Source: Staphylococcus pasteuri (lineage in GTDB: Bacteria > Bacillota > Bacilli > Staphylococcales > Staphylococcaceae). From it: a DNA stretch of 64,000 bases. Within the stretch, counting starts at the first letter, position 1, and every line of letters starts with the position of its first letter. This document shows, piece after piece, positions 9,312 to 16,732 of this stretch. The stretch lies in contig NZ_RXWW01000002.1 of assembly GCF_003970495.1 (NCBI RefSeq), positions 35,316 to 99,315 on the forward strand, in the 5' to 3' direction. The notes under the pieces were generated by a model. It was not told the origin of the DNA. It saw only the letters and a list, made by a program, of their open reading frames with translations, and did not search any database. The position numbers and the translations under genes are program-made.

Positions 9312-9349
9312 ATCGCGTCTATCCTTAATAAGATAGGCGCGATTTTTTA
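9312..9349 (+). terminator. Rho-independent terminator after brnQ
   Basis: ATCGCGTCTATC (9312-9323) pairs with GATAGGCGCGAT (9332-9343) around an 8-base loop, followed by TTTTT. Confidence 0.9.
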
Positions 9350-9483
9350 TATCAATTAAACAAATATTCATTAATATTATATGCGAAATAAAGAAGGCTT
9401 AAATAAATATTTATTTTTACTTAATAATGAATTAATAATCATTAATTAAGCTTAATCTAACGAAAATCTAAAGGATGGTTAAT

Positions 9484-10851
9484 ATGGAAATGGTAAAGTC
9501 TAAGCAAGATTTATACAGAATTATTGATGATTCTGATAAGCAACAGACTTCTAAAATGTTACTTTTAATGGTATTGGGAACGATATTTTTAGATGCATAT
9601 GATATTACCATTTTAGGAACAATGACTGATCAAATTACAAAAGAGTTTCATTTATCTCCCACAATGTTATCCATTGTGATGACATCTTTACCTGTAGGTG
9701 CATTGATAGGTGCGATTTTTGGAGGGAGTTTAGCACACCGTTTTGGGAGAAAAAGAATCCTTTCTATTTCTCTTTTAATTCTTATCGTTACATCATTATG
9801 TGCAGCCATATCACCTAATTTATTTATGTTGTTAATTAGCCGATTTTTAATGGGAATCGCTATTGGTATGGATAGTCCAGTTGCCTTCACATTTATTGCA
9901 GAAATTAGTAATAAAGTACAAAGAGGTCGTAATGTTAATTACTGGCAAGTTGTATGGTACATCGCTATTGTAATATCTTCATTAGTGGTCATTATGTTTT
10001 TCTTATTAGGTGTTGGAGAACTCTTATGGAGAATGGCAGTTGCATTTGGAGGGGGTATTGCCCTCATATTATACATTATGAGATTGAAATACTTGAAAGA
10101 AAGTCCGACATGGATTGTTAATCATTTATCTCTTAAAAAAGCATCACTATATATTCAAAAGCATTATGACGTTCAAATTCAATTAGTAGAAAATGAAACA
10201 GATGTTAAAGAAATAGACACAGCTAAACCTGAATATAAAAGACTTTTAAAGCCGCCATACTTAAAAAGAATTACACTAGCAACAGCAATTTCTACCTTAC
10301 AAGGAATGCAGTATTATGCGGTTGGTTTATATATCCCTATAATTGCAAAATATATGATAAGTGAAGATAAACTAGGTGTGCTACTTGGGACTGGAATTGT
10401 TAATATTGCTGGTATTATTGGTGCTTATTTAGGAGCACAATATACCTATCGGATAGGTACACGTAAACTCACAATGATAGGCTTTGCTATTGTACTCTTT
10501 GTCATGATTATGACGGGATTATTATATAGTGTTATGCCTATGATAATTAATTCATGTTTAATCGCACTATTCTTATTTGGACATGCAGGGGGACCAGGTA
10601 CACAAGGTAAAACGATAGGAGCAATGTCATTTCCAACGCAATTACGTTCACAAGCGACAGGAATTGTAGAATCAGTAAGTAGAACAGGTAGTATTATAGG
10701 TACGTTCATATTCCCAATTATTTTAGCAACTGTAGGTTTAAATCAAACCATGTTAATTATTGGTCTTGTACCTTTAATAGGTTTAACAATTACGTTCGTA
10801 CTGAAATGGGAGCCAGTTGGAAAGAATGTTGAGAATGAACTGCCTAATTAA
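9484..10851 (+). CDS. MFS transporter (sugar/aromatic-acid porter-like)
   Basis: A roughly 455-residue, 12-helix major facilitator. LDAYDITILGTMTDQI opens helix 1. The loop 2-3 signature is GGSLAHRFGRKRIL, helix 4 has SRFLMGIAIGMDSPVAFTFIAE with the expected Arg and Glu, and a basic cytoplasmic loop (about 205-265) joins the halves. The pattern is that of the sugar porter/AAHS-like families; the substrate is unknown. I place the start at ATG 9484 because AAGGA at 9471-9475 lies eight bases away. The ATG at 9475 overlaps that ribosome site. The 130 bp upstream are very AT-rich with a near-palindrome around 9430-9447. Confidence 0.8.
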   Translation: MEMVKSKQDLYRIIDDSDKQQTSKMLLLMVLGTIFLDAYDITILGTMTDQITKEFHLSPTMLSIVMTSLPVGALIGAIFGGSLAHRFGRKRILSISLLILIVTSLCAAISPNLFMLLISRFLMGIAIGMDSPVAFTFIAEISNKVQRGRNVNYWQVVWYIAIVISSLVVIMFFLLGVGELLWRMAVAFGGGIALILYIMRLKYLKESPTWIVNHLSLKKASLYIQKHYDVQIQLVENETDVKEIDTAKPEYKRLLKPPYLKRITLATAISTLQGMQYYAVGLYIPIIAKYMISEDKLGVLLGTGIVNIAGIIGAYLGAQYTYRIGTRKLTMIGFAIVLFVMIMTGLLYSVMPMIINSCLIALFLFGHAGGPGTQGKTIGAMSFPTQLRSQATGIVESVSRTGSIIGTFIFPIILATVGLNQTMLIIGLVPLIGLTITFVLKWEPVGKNVENELPN

Positions 10852-11033
10852 TGTAGTCAAAGAGTCTAATTGGGAGATACTTGTATATAACTGTCATGAA
10901 GGTATTATTTGACTGGAGGTAAGTGTTCGGTTTGTCTGAAGTTAGTGTGACGGTAGTCTGAAAATCTACTTTTCTTCAGTGTGCTATTCCCCTCCCCTAT
11001 CTAGATTGATATGGCAGATCATTAATAATAAAG
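10852..11033 (+). other. Intergenic stretch with C-rich motif, possible small RNA
   Basis: This sequence is less AT-rich than other gaps here and has no open frame of note. It contains the C-rich run TTCCCCTCCCCTA at 10988-11000, followed about 35 bp later by a strong hairpin terminator (11034-11076). C-rich unpaired motifs ahead of a terminator are typical of staphylococcal trans-acting RNAs such as RsaA/RsaE. No homology to a known sRNA is recognised. It could also be a long 3' UTR of the MFS gene. Confidence 0.25.
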
Positions 11034-11076
11034 AAGACCTTCTCATTGCACATAAAATGCAATAAGAAGGTCTTTA
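11034..11076. terminator. Long-stem terminator, probably bidirectional
   Basis: AAGACCTTCTCATTGCA (11034-11050) pairs with 11058-11074 with one mismatch, loop CATAAAA. It lies 60 bp after the stop of the leftward hydrolase gene and 183 bp after the MFS stop. Confidence 0.85.
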
Positions 11077-11136
11077 GTTATAATTCAGATATTAGATTAT
11101 AAATCGCTCATTTCAAATATGAGAGCAAAATCTTTA

Positions 11137-11685
11137 TTATTTAGTTAAAAATTCTGAAGTTGTTGTTACTGAAGCGAAGTTTGATAATGCTGAAATATAT
11201 GCAGTTTGTACATTTTTAGCATCGACTGTTTCGCCATTATACTCTAAGTCACAAGTAGCAGTTGTATCTTCAACTAGAATAGGTTGGTAGCCAAGTTCAG
11301 CCGCAGCTCTTGTTGTTGAATCAATACACATATGTGTCATCATACCTGTAATCACAAGTTGTTCAACACCTTGTGATTTTAAAGTGTCTTGTAAAGTTGT
11401 ACCTAAAAAGCTATTAGGATATTGCTTTTCAATGATAATATCATCAGATTGTACGTTGAATTTTTCATGAATTTCAATACCATTAGTACCTGCTTCAAAT
11501 AAAGGTGCACCTTCAGTATGATCAATATGTTGAATATAAATAACAGGTAATTGTTGTTCTTTAAATGCATCTTTCAATTGAACCGCTTTGTCTGTAGCAG
11601 TTTCAGGATTAACAAGTGGGTTTTTACCACCTTCGAAGTAATCATTTTGTATATCTATAATAATGAGTGCTTGTTTTTTAGTCAT
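11137..11685 (-). CDS. Isochorismatase-family cysteine hydrolase
   Basis: A 182-residue cytoplasmic hydrolase of the isochorismatase/nicotinamidase superfamily. The catalytic triad is visible: Asp in IIDIQNDYF (about residue 11), Lys in IIIEKQYPNSF (about residue 87), and Cys in ITGMMTHMCIDSTTRAA (about residue 120). The cis-peptide region before the cysteine is the conserved GMMTH. Relatives cleave N-carbamoyl, nicotinamide or isochorismate substrates; the real substrate is unknown. AGGAGAG precedes the ATG. It is divergent from the DUF2294 gene. Confidence 0.85.
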   Translation of the reverse strand: MTKKQALIIIDIQNDYFEGGKNPLVNPETATDKAVQLKDAFKEQQLPVIYIQHIDHTEGAPLFEAGTNGIEIHEKFNVQSDDIIIEKQYPNSFLGTTLQDTLKSQGVEQLVITGMMTHMCIDSTTRAAAELGYQPILVEDTTATCDLEYNGETVDAKNVQTAYISALSNFASVTTTSEFLTK

Positions 11686-11820
11686 TTTATCTCTCCTAAA
11701 CGTTTTGTTAATTCTAACGTATGTAACTAAAAAAAAGAAATATTTAGATTTGTGTCTAAATTGTGATCATTTCTCTTGAAAATTTTGTCAAAAGTATTAC
11801 AATGGTATCTGTAACGTAAT

Positions 11821-11834
11821 TGAAAACGCTTCTT
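11821..11834 (+). promoter_or_regulatory. Possible cre-like box upstream of the DUF2294 gene
   Basis: TGAAAACGCTTCTT matches the CcpA-site consensus TGWAARCGYTWWCW at 12 of 14 positions and lies 13 bp before the presumed coding start. The central AAACGCTT core is intact but the right arm is weak. A clear -35/-10 is not visible nearby, so the call is tentative. Confidence 0.3.
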
Positions 11835-11846
11835 AATTAGAAGAAG

Positions 11847-12206
11847 GTGAGTCAAATAGATAAAAGAAAAAAAGAGCAAGCCTTTGCTAATCTTGTACGT
11901 GCCTATCGCAAAGAACATGTGGGTAAAGGCCCTGAAAAAATCAATGTTGATTTTAAAGACAATTGGGCAATAGCTTTTATGCAAGGCGCATTAAGTAAAG
12001 TTGAAAACTTTTACTTGCGTGATGAACGTAATGAAGAAATGTTACGTCATGCACGAACACAAGAAGTAAAGCGTCTATATGATGAGGTCAATCCTGATGA
12101 GATGGAAGAACTTGTCGGTGCTAAATTTGTAAAACTATTTACAGATGTTGATTTAGCTGCTGATGAAGTAGTATCAATATTTGTTTTCGATAAATCAATA
12201 GAATAA
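11847..12206 (+). CDS. DUF2294 (Na-translocating decarboxylase-like) domain protein
   Basis: A protein of about 119 residues. The segment VRAYRKEHVGKGPEKINVDFKDNWAIAFMQGALSKVENFYLRD is characteristic of the DUF2294 family. In relatives this domain occurs alone in Firmicutes and its function is unknown. The start is unusual: GTG 11847 directly abuts the ribosome site AAGAAGG, leaving no spacer. The next in-frame candidate with good spacing is ATA at 11856 (AAGGTGA then 6 nt). No in-frame ATG exists until residue 45. It precedes fdh but is probably a separate transcript. Confidence 0.7.
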   Translation: MSQIDKRKKEQAFANLVRAYRKEHVGKGPEKINVDFKDNWAIAFMQGALSKVENFYLRDERNEEMLRHARTQEVKRLYDEVNPDEMEELVGAKFVKLFTDVDLAADEVVSIFVFDKSIE

Positions 12207-12248
12207 GCGTGCTGGTGTAAGGTACCTGGTGCTGTTTGCTAACTACGC

Positions 12249-12270
12249 TTGAATAAAATTAATTATTCAA
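12249..12270 (+). promoter_or_regulatory. Perfect 8-6-8 inverted repeat in the fdh leader region
   Basis: TTGAATAA (12249-12256) and TTATTCAA (12263-12270) flank AATTAA, about 95 bp ahead of fdh. The arm spacing and TTGAA...TTCAA ends recall redox-regulator operators but do not match the Rex consensus TTGTGAA-N4-TTCACAA. It could be an operator for fdh or a weak terminator for the upstream gene. Confidence 0.35.
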
Positions 12271-12363
12271 GGGGGTGATATGTGCAAATAGTAGCAGGTA
12301 TTTTTGTGTATTAAGAAGTAATTTAAATTTTAAATAAAAAATTTTATAGGAGTGTATTATTTT

Positions 12364-13389
12364 ATGAAAATAGTAGCATTATTTCCAGAATATGTAGAGG
12401 GCGAAGAAAATCAAATTTTAAATACTAAAAAAGCAATTGGTTTAAAACCATTTTTAGAAGATAAAGGACATGAATTAGTTATCTTAACAGATGGTGAAGC
12501 TGACTTAGATAAACACTTAGCAGATATGGATATTGTTATTAGCGCGCCATTCTATCCTGCTTATATGACTAAAGAACGTCTTGAAAAAGCACCAAACTTA
12601 AAATTAGCTATTACTGCAGGTGTTGGTTCTGACCACGTTGACTTAAAAGCAGCTAGTGAAAACAATGTTGGTGTTGTAGAAGTAACAGGTAGTAATACAG
12701 TAAGTGTTGCAGAACATGCTGTTATGGACTTATTAATCTTACTACGTAATTATGAAGAAGGTCATAGACAATCAGTTGAAGGCGAATGGAACCTTTCTAG
12801 AGTTGGTAATGACGCACATGAATTACAAAATAAAACAATCGGTATCTTTGGTTTTGGTAGAATTGGTCAATTAGTAGCTGAACGTTTAGCACCATTTAAC
12901 GTAACAATTCAACATTATGACCCAATCAACCAAAAAGATAATGAACATTCAAAATTTGTAGACTTTGAAACATTAGTATCAACAAGTGATGCAATTACTA
13001 TTCATGCACCACTTACACCAGATACAGATACACTATTTAATAATGATGTGTTAAGTAAAATGAAAGAAGGTAGTTATTTAGTTAACACAGCTAGAGGTAA
13101 AATTGTAGATACAGAAGCATTAGTAAAACAATTAGAATCTAAACACATTCAAGGCTATGCTGGTGACGTATGGTATCCACAACCTGCTCCTGCAGATCAC
13201 CCTTGGAGAAATATGCCTAGAAATGCAATGACTGTACACTATTCAGGTATGACATTAGAAGCACAACAACGTATAGAAGAAGGTACAAAAGATATTTTAA
13301 ATCGTTTCTTTAACAATGAACCATTCCAAGACAAAGATGTGATAGTTGACGGAGGTCAAATCACAAGCGCAAGCTATAACGCAAAATAA
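12364..13389 (+). CDS. fdh: NAD-dependent formate dehydrogenase
   Basis: A 341-residue D-2-hydroxyacid dehydrogenase-fold enzyme that oxidises formate to CO2 with NAD. The formate-site region PFYPAYMTKERL and the strictly conserved SNTVSVAEHAVMDLLILLRNY block identify Fdh rather than another 2-hydroxyacid dehydrogenase. The NAD motif is GIFGFGRIGQLVAERL, the arginine is in NTARGKIVDTEAL, and the catalytic His is in MTVHYSGMT. It aligns end to end with the S. aureus protein as I recall it, with many substitutions. ATG 12364 is chosen (ATAGGAG 11 nt away, same N-terminus MKIVALFPE). A strong terminator follows. Confidence 0.93.
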   Translation: MKIVALFPEYVEGEENQILNTKKAIGLKPFLEDKGHELVILTDGEADLDKHLADMDIVISAPFYPAYMTKERLEKAPNLKLAITAGVGSDHVDLKAASENNVGVVEVTGSNTVSVAEHAVMDLLILLRNYEEGHRQSVEGEWNLSRVGNDAHELQNKTIGIFGFGRIGQLVAERLAPFNVTIQHYDPINQKDNEHSKFVDFETLVSTSDAITIHAPLTPDTDTLFNNDVLSKMKEGSYLVNTARGKIVDTEALVKQLESKHIQGYAGDVWYPQPAPADHPWRNMPRNAMTVHYSGMTLEAQQRIEEGTKDILNRFFNNEPFQDKDVIVDGGQITSASYNAK

Positions 13390-13455
13390 TTCACACAACA
13401 CCATAGCCATGGATATTACCCTTTCCCATCTCCCTTAAAAAAATATAAATCTATA
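13390..13455 (+). other. C-rich fdh 3' UTR segment, possible 3'-derived small RNA
   Basis: Between the fdh stop and its terminator there is a C-rich tract, CCCTTTCCCATCTCCC (13420-13435), with three UCCC/CCC blocks spaced by pyrimidines. C-rich single-stranded motifs near a strong terminator are the hallmark of staphylococcal regulatory RNAs. There is no independent promoter that I can see. Confidence 0.3.
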
Positions 13456-13500
13456 ATAGAGAAACATTGTTTACCCCTGGACAATGTTTCTCTATTTTTA
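13455..13500 (+). terminator. Strong Rho-independent terminator after fdh
   Basis: ATAGAGAAACATTGT (13456-13470) pairs perfectly with ACAATGTTTCTCTAT (13481-13495) around TTACCCCTGG, followed by TTTTTATT. Confidence 0.93.
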
Positions 13501-13513
13501 TTATTTAGCATCG

Positions 13514-13532
13514 ATTACAAATTGGTTGTAAT
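13514..13532 (+). promoter_or_regulatory. Inverted repeat ATTACAA-N5-TTGTAAT, possible operator
   Basis: A perfect 7-5-7 dyad lies about 97 bp ahead of the SnoaL-like gene, in the only region where its promoter can be. The geometry fits a MarR- or TetR-type operator. No regulator gene is adjacent. Confidence 0.35.
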
Positions 13533-13628
13533 TTAGGTTTATCTTTTTCATAATAAACGGATAGATGTCCACATATTAATTGGAATGAGCAAAACTAGAC
13601 TTTAGTTATAAATTAAAGGAGATAGATT

Positions 13629-14252
13629 ATGTTATTCGAAAGAAATAAACCATTTACGAACGAAACATTACTTGATAAAGAAAATATATTAGAACTGATT
13701 CAATTTGAAAGATTTTGTCGTGATAACAGTCTTTGGGACAGTATGTATCAATGTTTTTCAAAAGATTCAACGGTAAATATTTCGTGGTTTAAAGGGTCAG
13801 GCGCTGAATTTGTAGAATCATCAAAAGAAATGAATCGTTATGCACCGCATCAAATTTATAATTCACAGATTTGGATTAATCAACATAGAGCAGTTGCAAT
13901 TATGCAGGCAACAATCCAAGCACGATTACCTATTGAGGATGTTCAAATGCAACTCAATTCAGATGCGAAAATTGTGTATGGATTAGTTAAAGAAGGAGAC
14001 ACTTGGTATATCCAAAATATGGAATGTGTTTATGAAAAAGATAGTCTTACACCAGTCGTACCTTCAACGATTACTATTCCAGACGAACAGTTACAAGCAT
14101 ATCGTTCAAGTTATGCATGCTTAAGTTATTGCCTAAATTACATTGGTTATAGTGTAAATCATGAATTACAAGGTATTGATCGACCAGAGCAATTGAACGA
14201 TTATTATCAACGTTTAGATCAATGGTTAACTTATCAAAACGACACGATATAA
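13629..14252 (+). CDS. SnoaL-like (NTF2-fold) domain protein
   Basis: A 207-residue protein. The N-terminal two thirds (ELIQFERFCRDNSLWDSMYQCFSKDSTVNISWFKGSGAEFVESS, then HQIYNSQIWINQHRAVAIMQATIQAR) look like a SnoaL_4/NTF2-like cone fold, a scaffold used by dehydratases, isomerases and hydroxylases. The C-terminal 60 residues are helical and unfamiliar. AAAGGAG precedes the ATG. The amidohydrolase gene starts 17 bp after its stop, so the two probably act in one catabolic step series on a small, perhaps aromatic, compound; this is inference. Confidence 0.65.
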   Translation: MLFERNKPFTNETLLDKENILELIQFERFCRDNSLWDSMYQCFSKDSTVNISWFKGSGAEFVESSKEMNRYAPHQIYNSQIWINQHRAVAIMQATIQARLPIEDVQMQLNSDAKIVYGLVKEGDTWYIQNMECVYEKDSLTPVVPSTITIPDEQLQAYRSSYACLSYCLNYIGYSVNHELQGIDRPEQLNDYYQRLDQWLTYQNDTI

Positions 14253-14269
14253 ATAAAGGAGTATTAAAG

Positions 14270-15214
14270 ATGAAAAAAATAGACTTACATTCACATTATC
14301 TTTCACCAGGATTTGTGAAATTTTTAGATGATTATTTTGATGGTAAAGGTGACGGTGTACCAACGCCTTCATTTTCAATAGATAGTTATTTAAAGTTAAT
14401 GGAAGATGAAGAGATAGATTATAGTGTATTATCAATTTCAAGCCCACATTTAAGTGCTGCACCAGATAAAGAAATGCTTGAGTTAACTGAAGAAGTGAAT
14501 ACCTATGCTGCTGAGATGGTAACAGCGCATCAAGATAAATTAGACTACTTCGCATCATTACCATTACCTTTAGTAGACGAGAGTATTCAAATGATCGACC
14601 ATGCCTTAGATGACCAACATGCATTAGGGTTTACATTACCAACCAATGCACGAGGTATTTATTTAGGTGATGATCGTTTAGATAAAATTCTTGCTAAACT
14701 AGATGAACGTCACGCATTAGTAGCAATTCATCCCAATGAACCTAAACCAGTTAATGATTCAATTAAAGAAAAAATACTATCACCATTGATGGAATTTTTC
14801 TTTGATACGACACGCGCGATTATTTTCATGAGTCAAAATAATGTGTTTAGTAAATATCCTAATATTAAATGGATTGTGCCACATAGCGGTGCATTGTTAC
14901 CAGTGATTGCACAACGTGTGAGCATAGGTAATAAAATGTTTAATGTTGAAAATGGACCGGATGATATCGAACAAGTTATGAAAAACTTATACTTTGATTT
15001 AGCTGGTATGGTATTACCTTATCAATTACCAACATTATTAGAAATGGTGGATGAAGATAAAATTGTGTATGGTGCAGATGCGCCTTATACAACTGATGAA
15101 GTAATTAAATTATTAGCGAATCAGCTTGAATCTACAGATCAATTATCTAATGAACAAAAAGAAAAATTCTTATATAACAATGCAAGTAAATTGTTAGGAT
15201 TTTCAAATAAATAA
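14270..15214 (+). CDS. Amidohydrolase_2 family enzyme (ACMSD/resorcylate decarboxylase-like)
   Basis: A 314-residue TIM-barrel metalloenzyme. Metal ligands are visible: HSH in KIDLHSHYLSPGF (about residues 6-8), His in LVAIHPNEPKP (about 160), His in IKWIVPHSGALLP (about 215), and Asp in KIVYGADAPYTT (about 273). This set is typical of amidohydrolase_2 decarboxylases and hydrolases. AAAGGAG at 14256-14262 selects ATG 14270. It follows the SnoaL-like gene and ends at a strong terminator. The truncated protein at the left edge of the window is a paralogue in its C-terminal part. Substrate unknown. Confidence 0.8.
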   Translation: MKKIDLHSHYLSPGFVKFLDDYFDGKGDGVPTPSFSIDSYLKLMEDEEIDYSVLSISSPHLSAAPDKEMLELTEEVNTYAAEMVTAHQDKLDYFASLPLPLVDESIQMIDHALDDQHALGFTLPTNARGIYLGDDRLDKILAKLDERHALVAIHPNEPKPVNDSIKEKILSPLMEFFFDTTRAIIFMSQNNVFSKYPNIKWIVPHSGALLPVIAQRVSIGNKMFNVENGPDDIEQVMKNLYFDLAGMVLPYQLPTLLEMVDEDKIVYGADAPYTTDEVIKLLANQLESTDQLSNEQKEKFLYNNASKLLGFSNK

Positions 15215-15224
15215 TAGTATTTAA

Positions 15225-15258
15225 AAAAGGAGCGTTCCGATTGGAATGCTCCTTTTAT
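15225..15258 (+). terminator. Rho-independent terminator
   Basis: AAAAGGAGCGTTCC (15226-15239) pairs with GGAATGCTCCTTTT (15243-15256) around a very short loop. Confidence 0.9.
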
Positions 15259-15333
15259 ATTTTGAATAAGTTATGACAATAAATCAGAATAAATCTTTTG
15301 TCCTCTTAATATTTCATCAATTATACATGATAG

Positions 15334-15361
15334 TGCTATACTTGAGTAAAGCGTTTTCCTA
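15334..15361 (+). promoter_or_regulatory. Predicted rbs promoter (extended -10) with LacI-type operator core
   Basis: TGCTATACT at 15334-15342 is an extended -10; the -35 is poor. Immediately downstream, AAAGCGTTTTCC (15348-15359) contains the AAACGCTT-type core of LacI-family sites when read on the minus strand (11 of 14 to cre). It would overlap the transcription start, a repressor position, and fits control by CcpA or a ribose repressor (RbsR). No rbsR is adjacent. Confidence 0.45.
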
Positions 15362-15404
15362 AAAATTTGGTCATTATAAAAAATATAGATAGAGGTGTTT
15401 AATA

Positions 15405-16286
15405 ATGAATTTAGTCGCAATACTTATTGGTTTAGGACCACTAATAGGTTGGGGTCTATTTCCAACTATCGCTTCAAAATTTGGTGGTAAACCAGTAAAC
15501 CAAATTATAGGTGCTACTGTCGGAACATTAATTTTTGCCATTGTGTTCTTTGCATCGACAAGTCATAGTTTCCCAACAGGTATGGATTTATTCTTTGCAC
15601 TGTTATCAGGCGCAGGGTGGAGTTTTGGTCAAATCATGACATTCAAAGCATTTGAATATGTAGGATCATCACGTGCAATGCCAGTAACAACAGCATTTCA
15701 ATTGTTAGGTGCTTCTTTATGGGGCGTCTTTGCACTTGGTAACTGGCCTGGTGTTACAAATAAAATTATCGGATTTATCGCATTAATTGTTATTTTAATT
15801 GGTGCGCGTATGACAGTTTGGGATGAGCATCCAGAAGCAACAAATAGCAAATCATTAAGAAAAGCAGTTGTGATTTTATTAATTGGTGAAATTGGTTATT
15901 GGTTATATTCAGCAGCACCACAAGCGACAGATATCGGTGGTAAAGCAGCATTCTTACCACAAGCAATCGGTATGGTGATTGTAGCTGTTATTTATGGATT
16001 GATGAACATGAAAGAAAGTAATCCATTTACTATGAAAGTAACATGGTTGCAAATTATCTCAGGTTTCTTCTTTGCATTTGCAGCGTTGACATATCTTATC
16101 TCTGCACAACCAAATATGAATGGTTTAGCAACAGGTTTCGTACTATCTCAAACTTCTGTTGTGCTTGCAACTTTAACTGGCATTTACTTCTTAAACCAAC
16201 GTAAAACATCTAAAGAAATGTTAGTCACTGTCATTGGATTAGTACTTATTTTAGTAGCAGCGACTGTAACAGTATTTATCAAATAA
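15405..16286 (+). CDS. rbsU: Ribose uptake protein RbsU (GRP/DMT family)
   Basis: A 293-residue ten-helix permease of the glucose/ribose porter family. Repeated DMT-like halves are visible (LIGLGPLIGWGLFPTIASKFGGKPVNQIIGATVGTL; SGAGWSFGQIMTFKAFEYVGSSRAMPVTTAFQLLGASLWG). Directly downstream are rbsD and rbsK, so ribose is the likely substrate. The order U-D-K differs from the K-D-U order that I recall for S. aureus. The gene opens a tight operon with 15-30 bp gaps. Confidence 0.85.
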   Translation: MNLVAILIGLGPLIGWGLFPTIASKFGGKPVNQIIGATVGTLIFAIVFFASTSHSFPTGMDLFFALLSGAGWSFGQIMTFKAFEYVGSSRAMPVTTAFQLLGASLWGVFALGNWPGVTNKIIGFIALIVILIGARMTVWDEHPEATNSKSLRKAVVILLIGEIGYWLYSAAPQATDIGGKAAFLPQAIGMVIVAVIYGLMNMKESNPFTMKVTWLQIISGFFFAFAALTYLISAQPNMNGLATGFVLSQTSVVLATLTGIYFLNQRKTSKEMLVTVIGLVLILVAATVTVFIK

Positions 16287-16304
16287 TAAAGAGGAGAGAT
16301 TTTG

Positions 16305-16709
16305 ATGAAGAAAACAGCATTACTCAATAGTCATGTATCAAAAGCTATCGCAACGATTGGTCATTATGATTTACTGACAGTTAACGACGCGGGAATGCCT
16401 ATCCCAAATGATGATAGAAGAATTGATTTAGCAGTAACAAAGGAATTACCTAAATTTATTGATGTACTAGAAACAGTATTATCAGAAATGAAAATTCAAA
16501 AAATTTATTTAGCTGAAGAAATCAAAACAAATAATGCGACACAGTTAAAACAAATTAAAAATTTAATTGATGATGATGTGGAAATTGAATTTATTCCACA
16601 TTCAGAAATGAAAGCATATTTAAGTCATCCATTAAATAAAGGAAATATACGTACTGGTGAAACTACACCATTCTCTAATATCATCCTTGAATCAAACGTA
16701 ACATTTTAA
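16305..16709 (+). CDS. rbsD: D-ribose pyranase
   Basis: A 134-residue cytoplasmic enzyme that converts beta-pyranose to furanose ribose for phosphorylation. The conserved N-terminal [28 protein letters not shown] contains the catalytic His20 and the sugar-binding Asp. The C-terminal [17 protein letters not shown] carries the usual aromatic/Asn binding residues. GAGGAGAG at 16291-16298 favours ATG 16305 over the TTG three bases before. It lies between rbsU and rbsK. Confidence 0.92.
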   Translation: MKKTALLNSHVSKAIATIGHYDLLTVNDAGMPIPNDDRRIDLAVTKELPKFIDVLETVLSEMKIQKIYLAEEIKTNNATQLKQIKNLIDDDVEIEFIPHSEMKAYLSHPLNKGNIRTGETTPFSNIILESNVTF

Positions 16710-16732
16710 TTAATTGAAACGGAGAGGTTGTT

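Noticed and set aside
12249..12270. Rex operator ahead of fdh
   Set aside because: The dyad TTGAATAA-N6-TTATTCAA lacks the TTGTGAA/TTCACAA half-sites of Rex.
14226..14624. 132-residue open frame antisense to the amidohydrolase
   Set aside because: Leu/His-rich composition is typical of a shadow frame; no ribosome site, and the opposite strand is a conserved enzyme.
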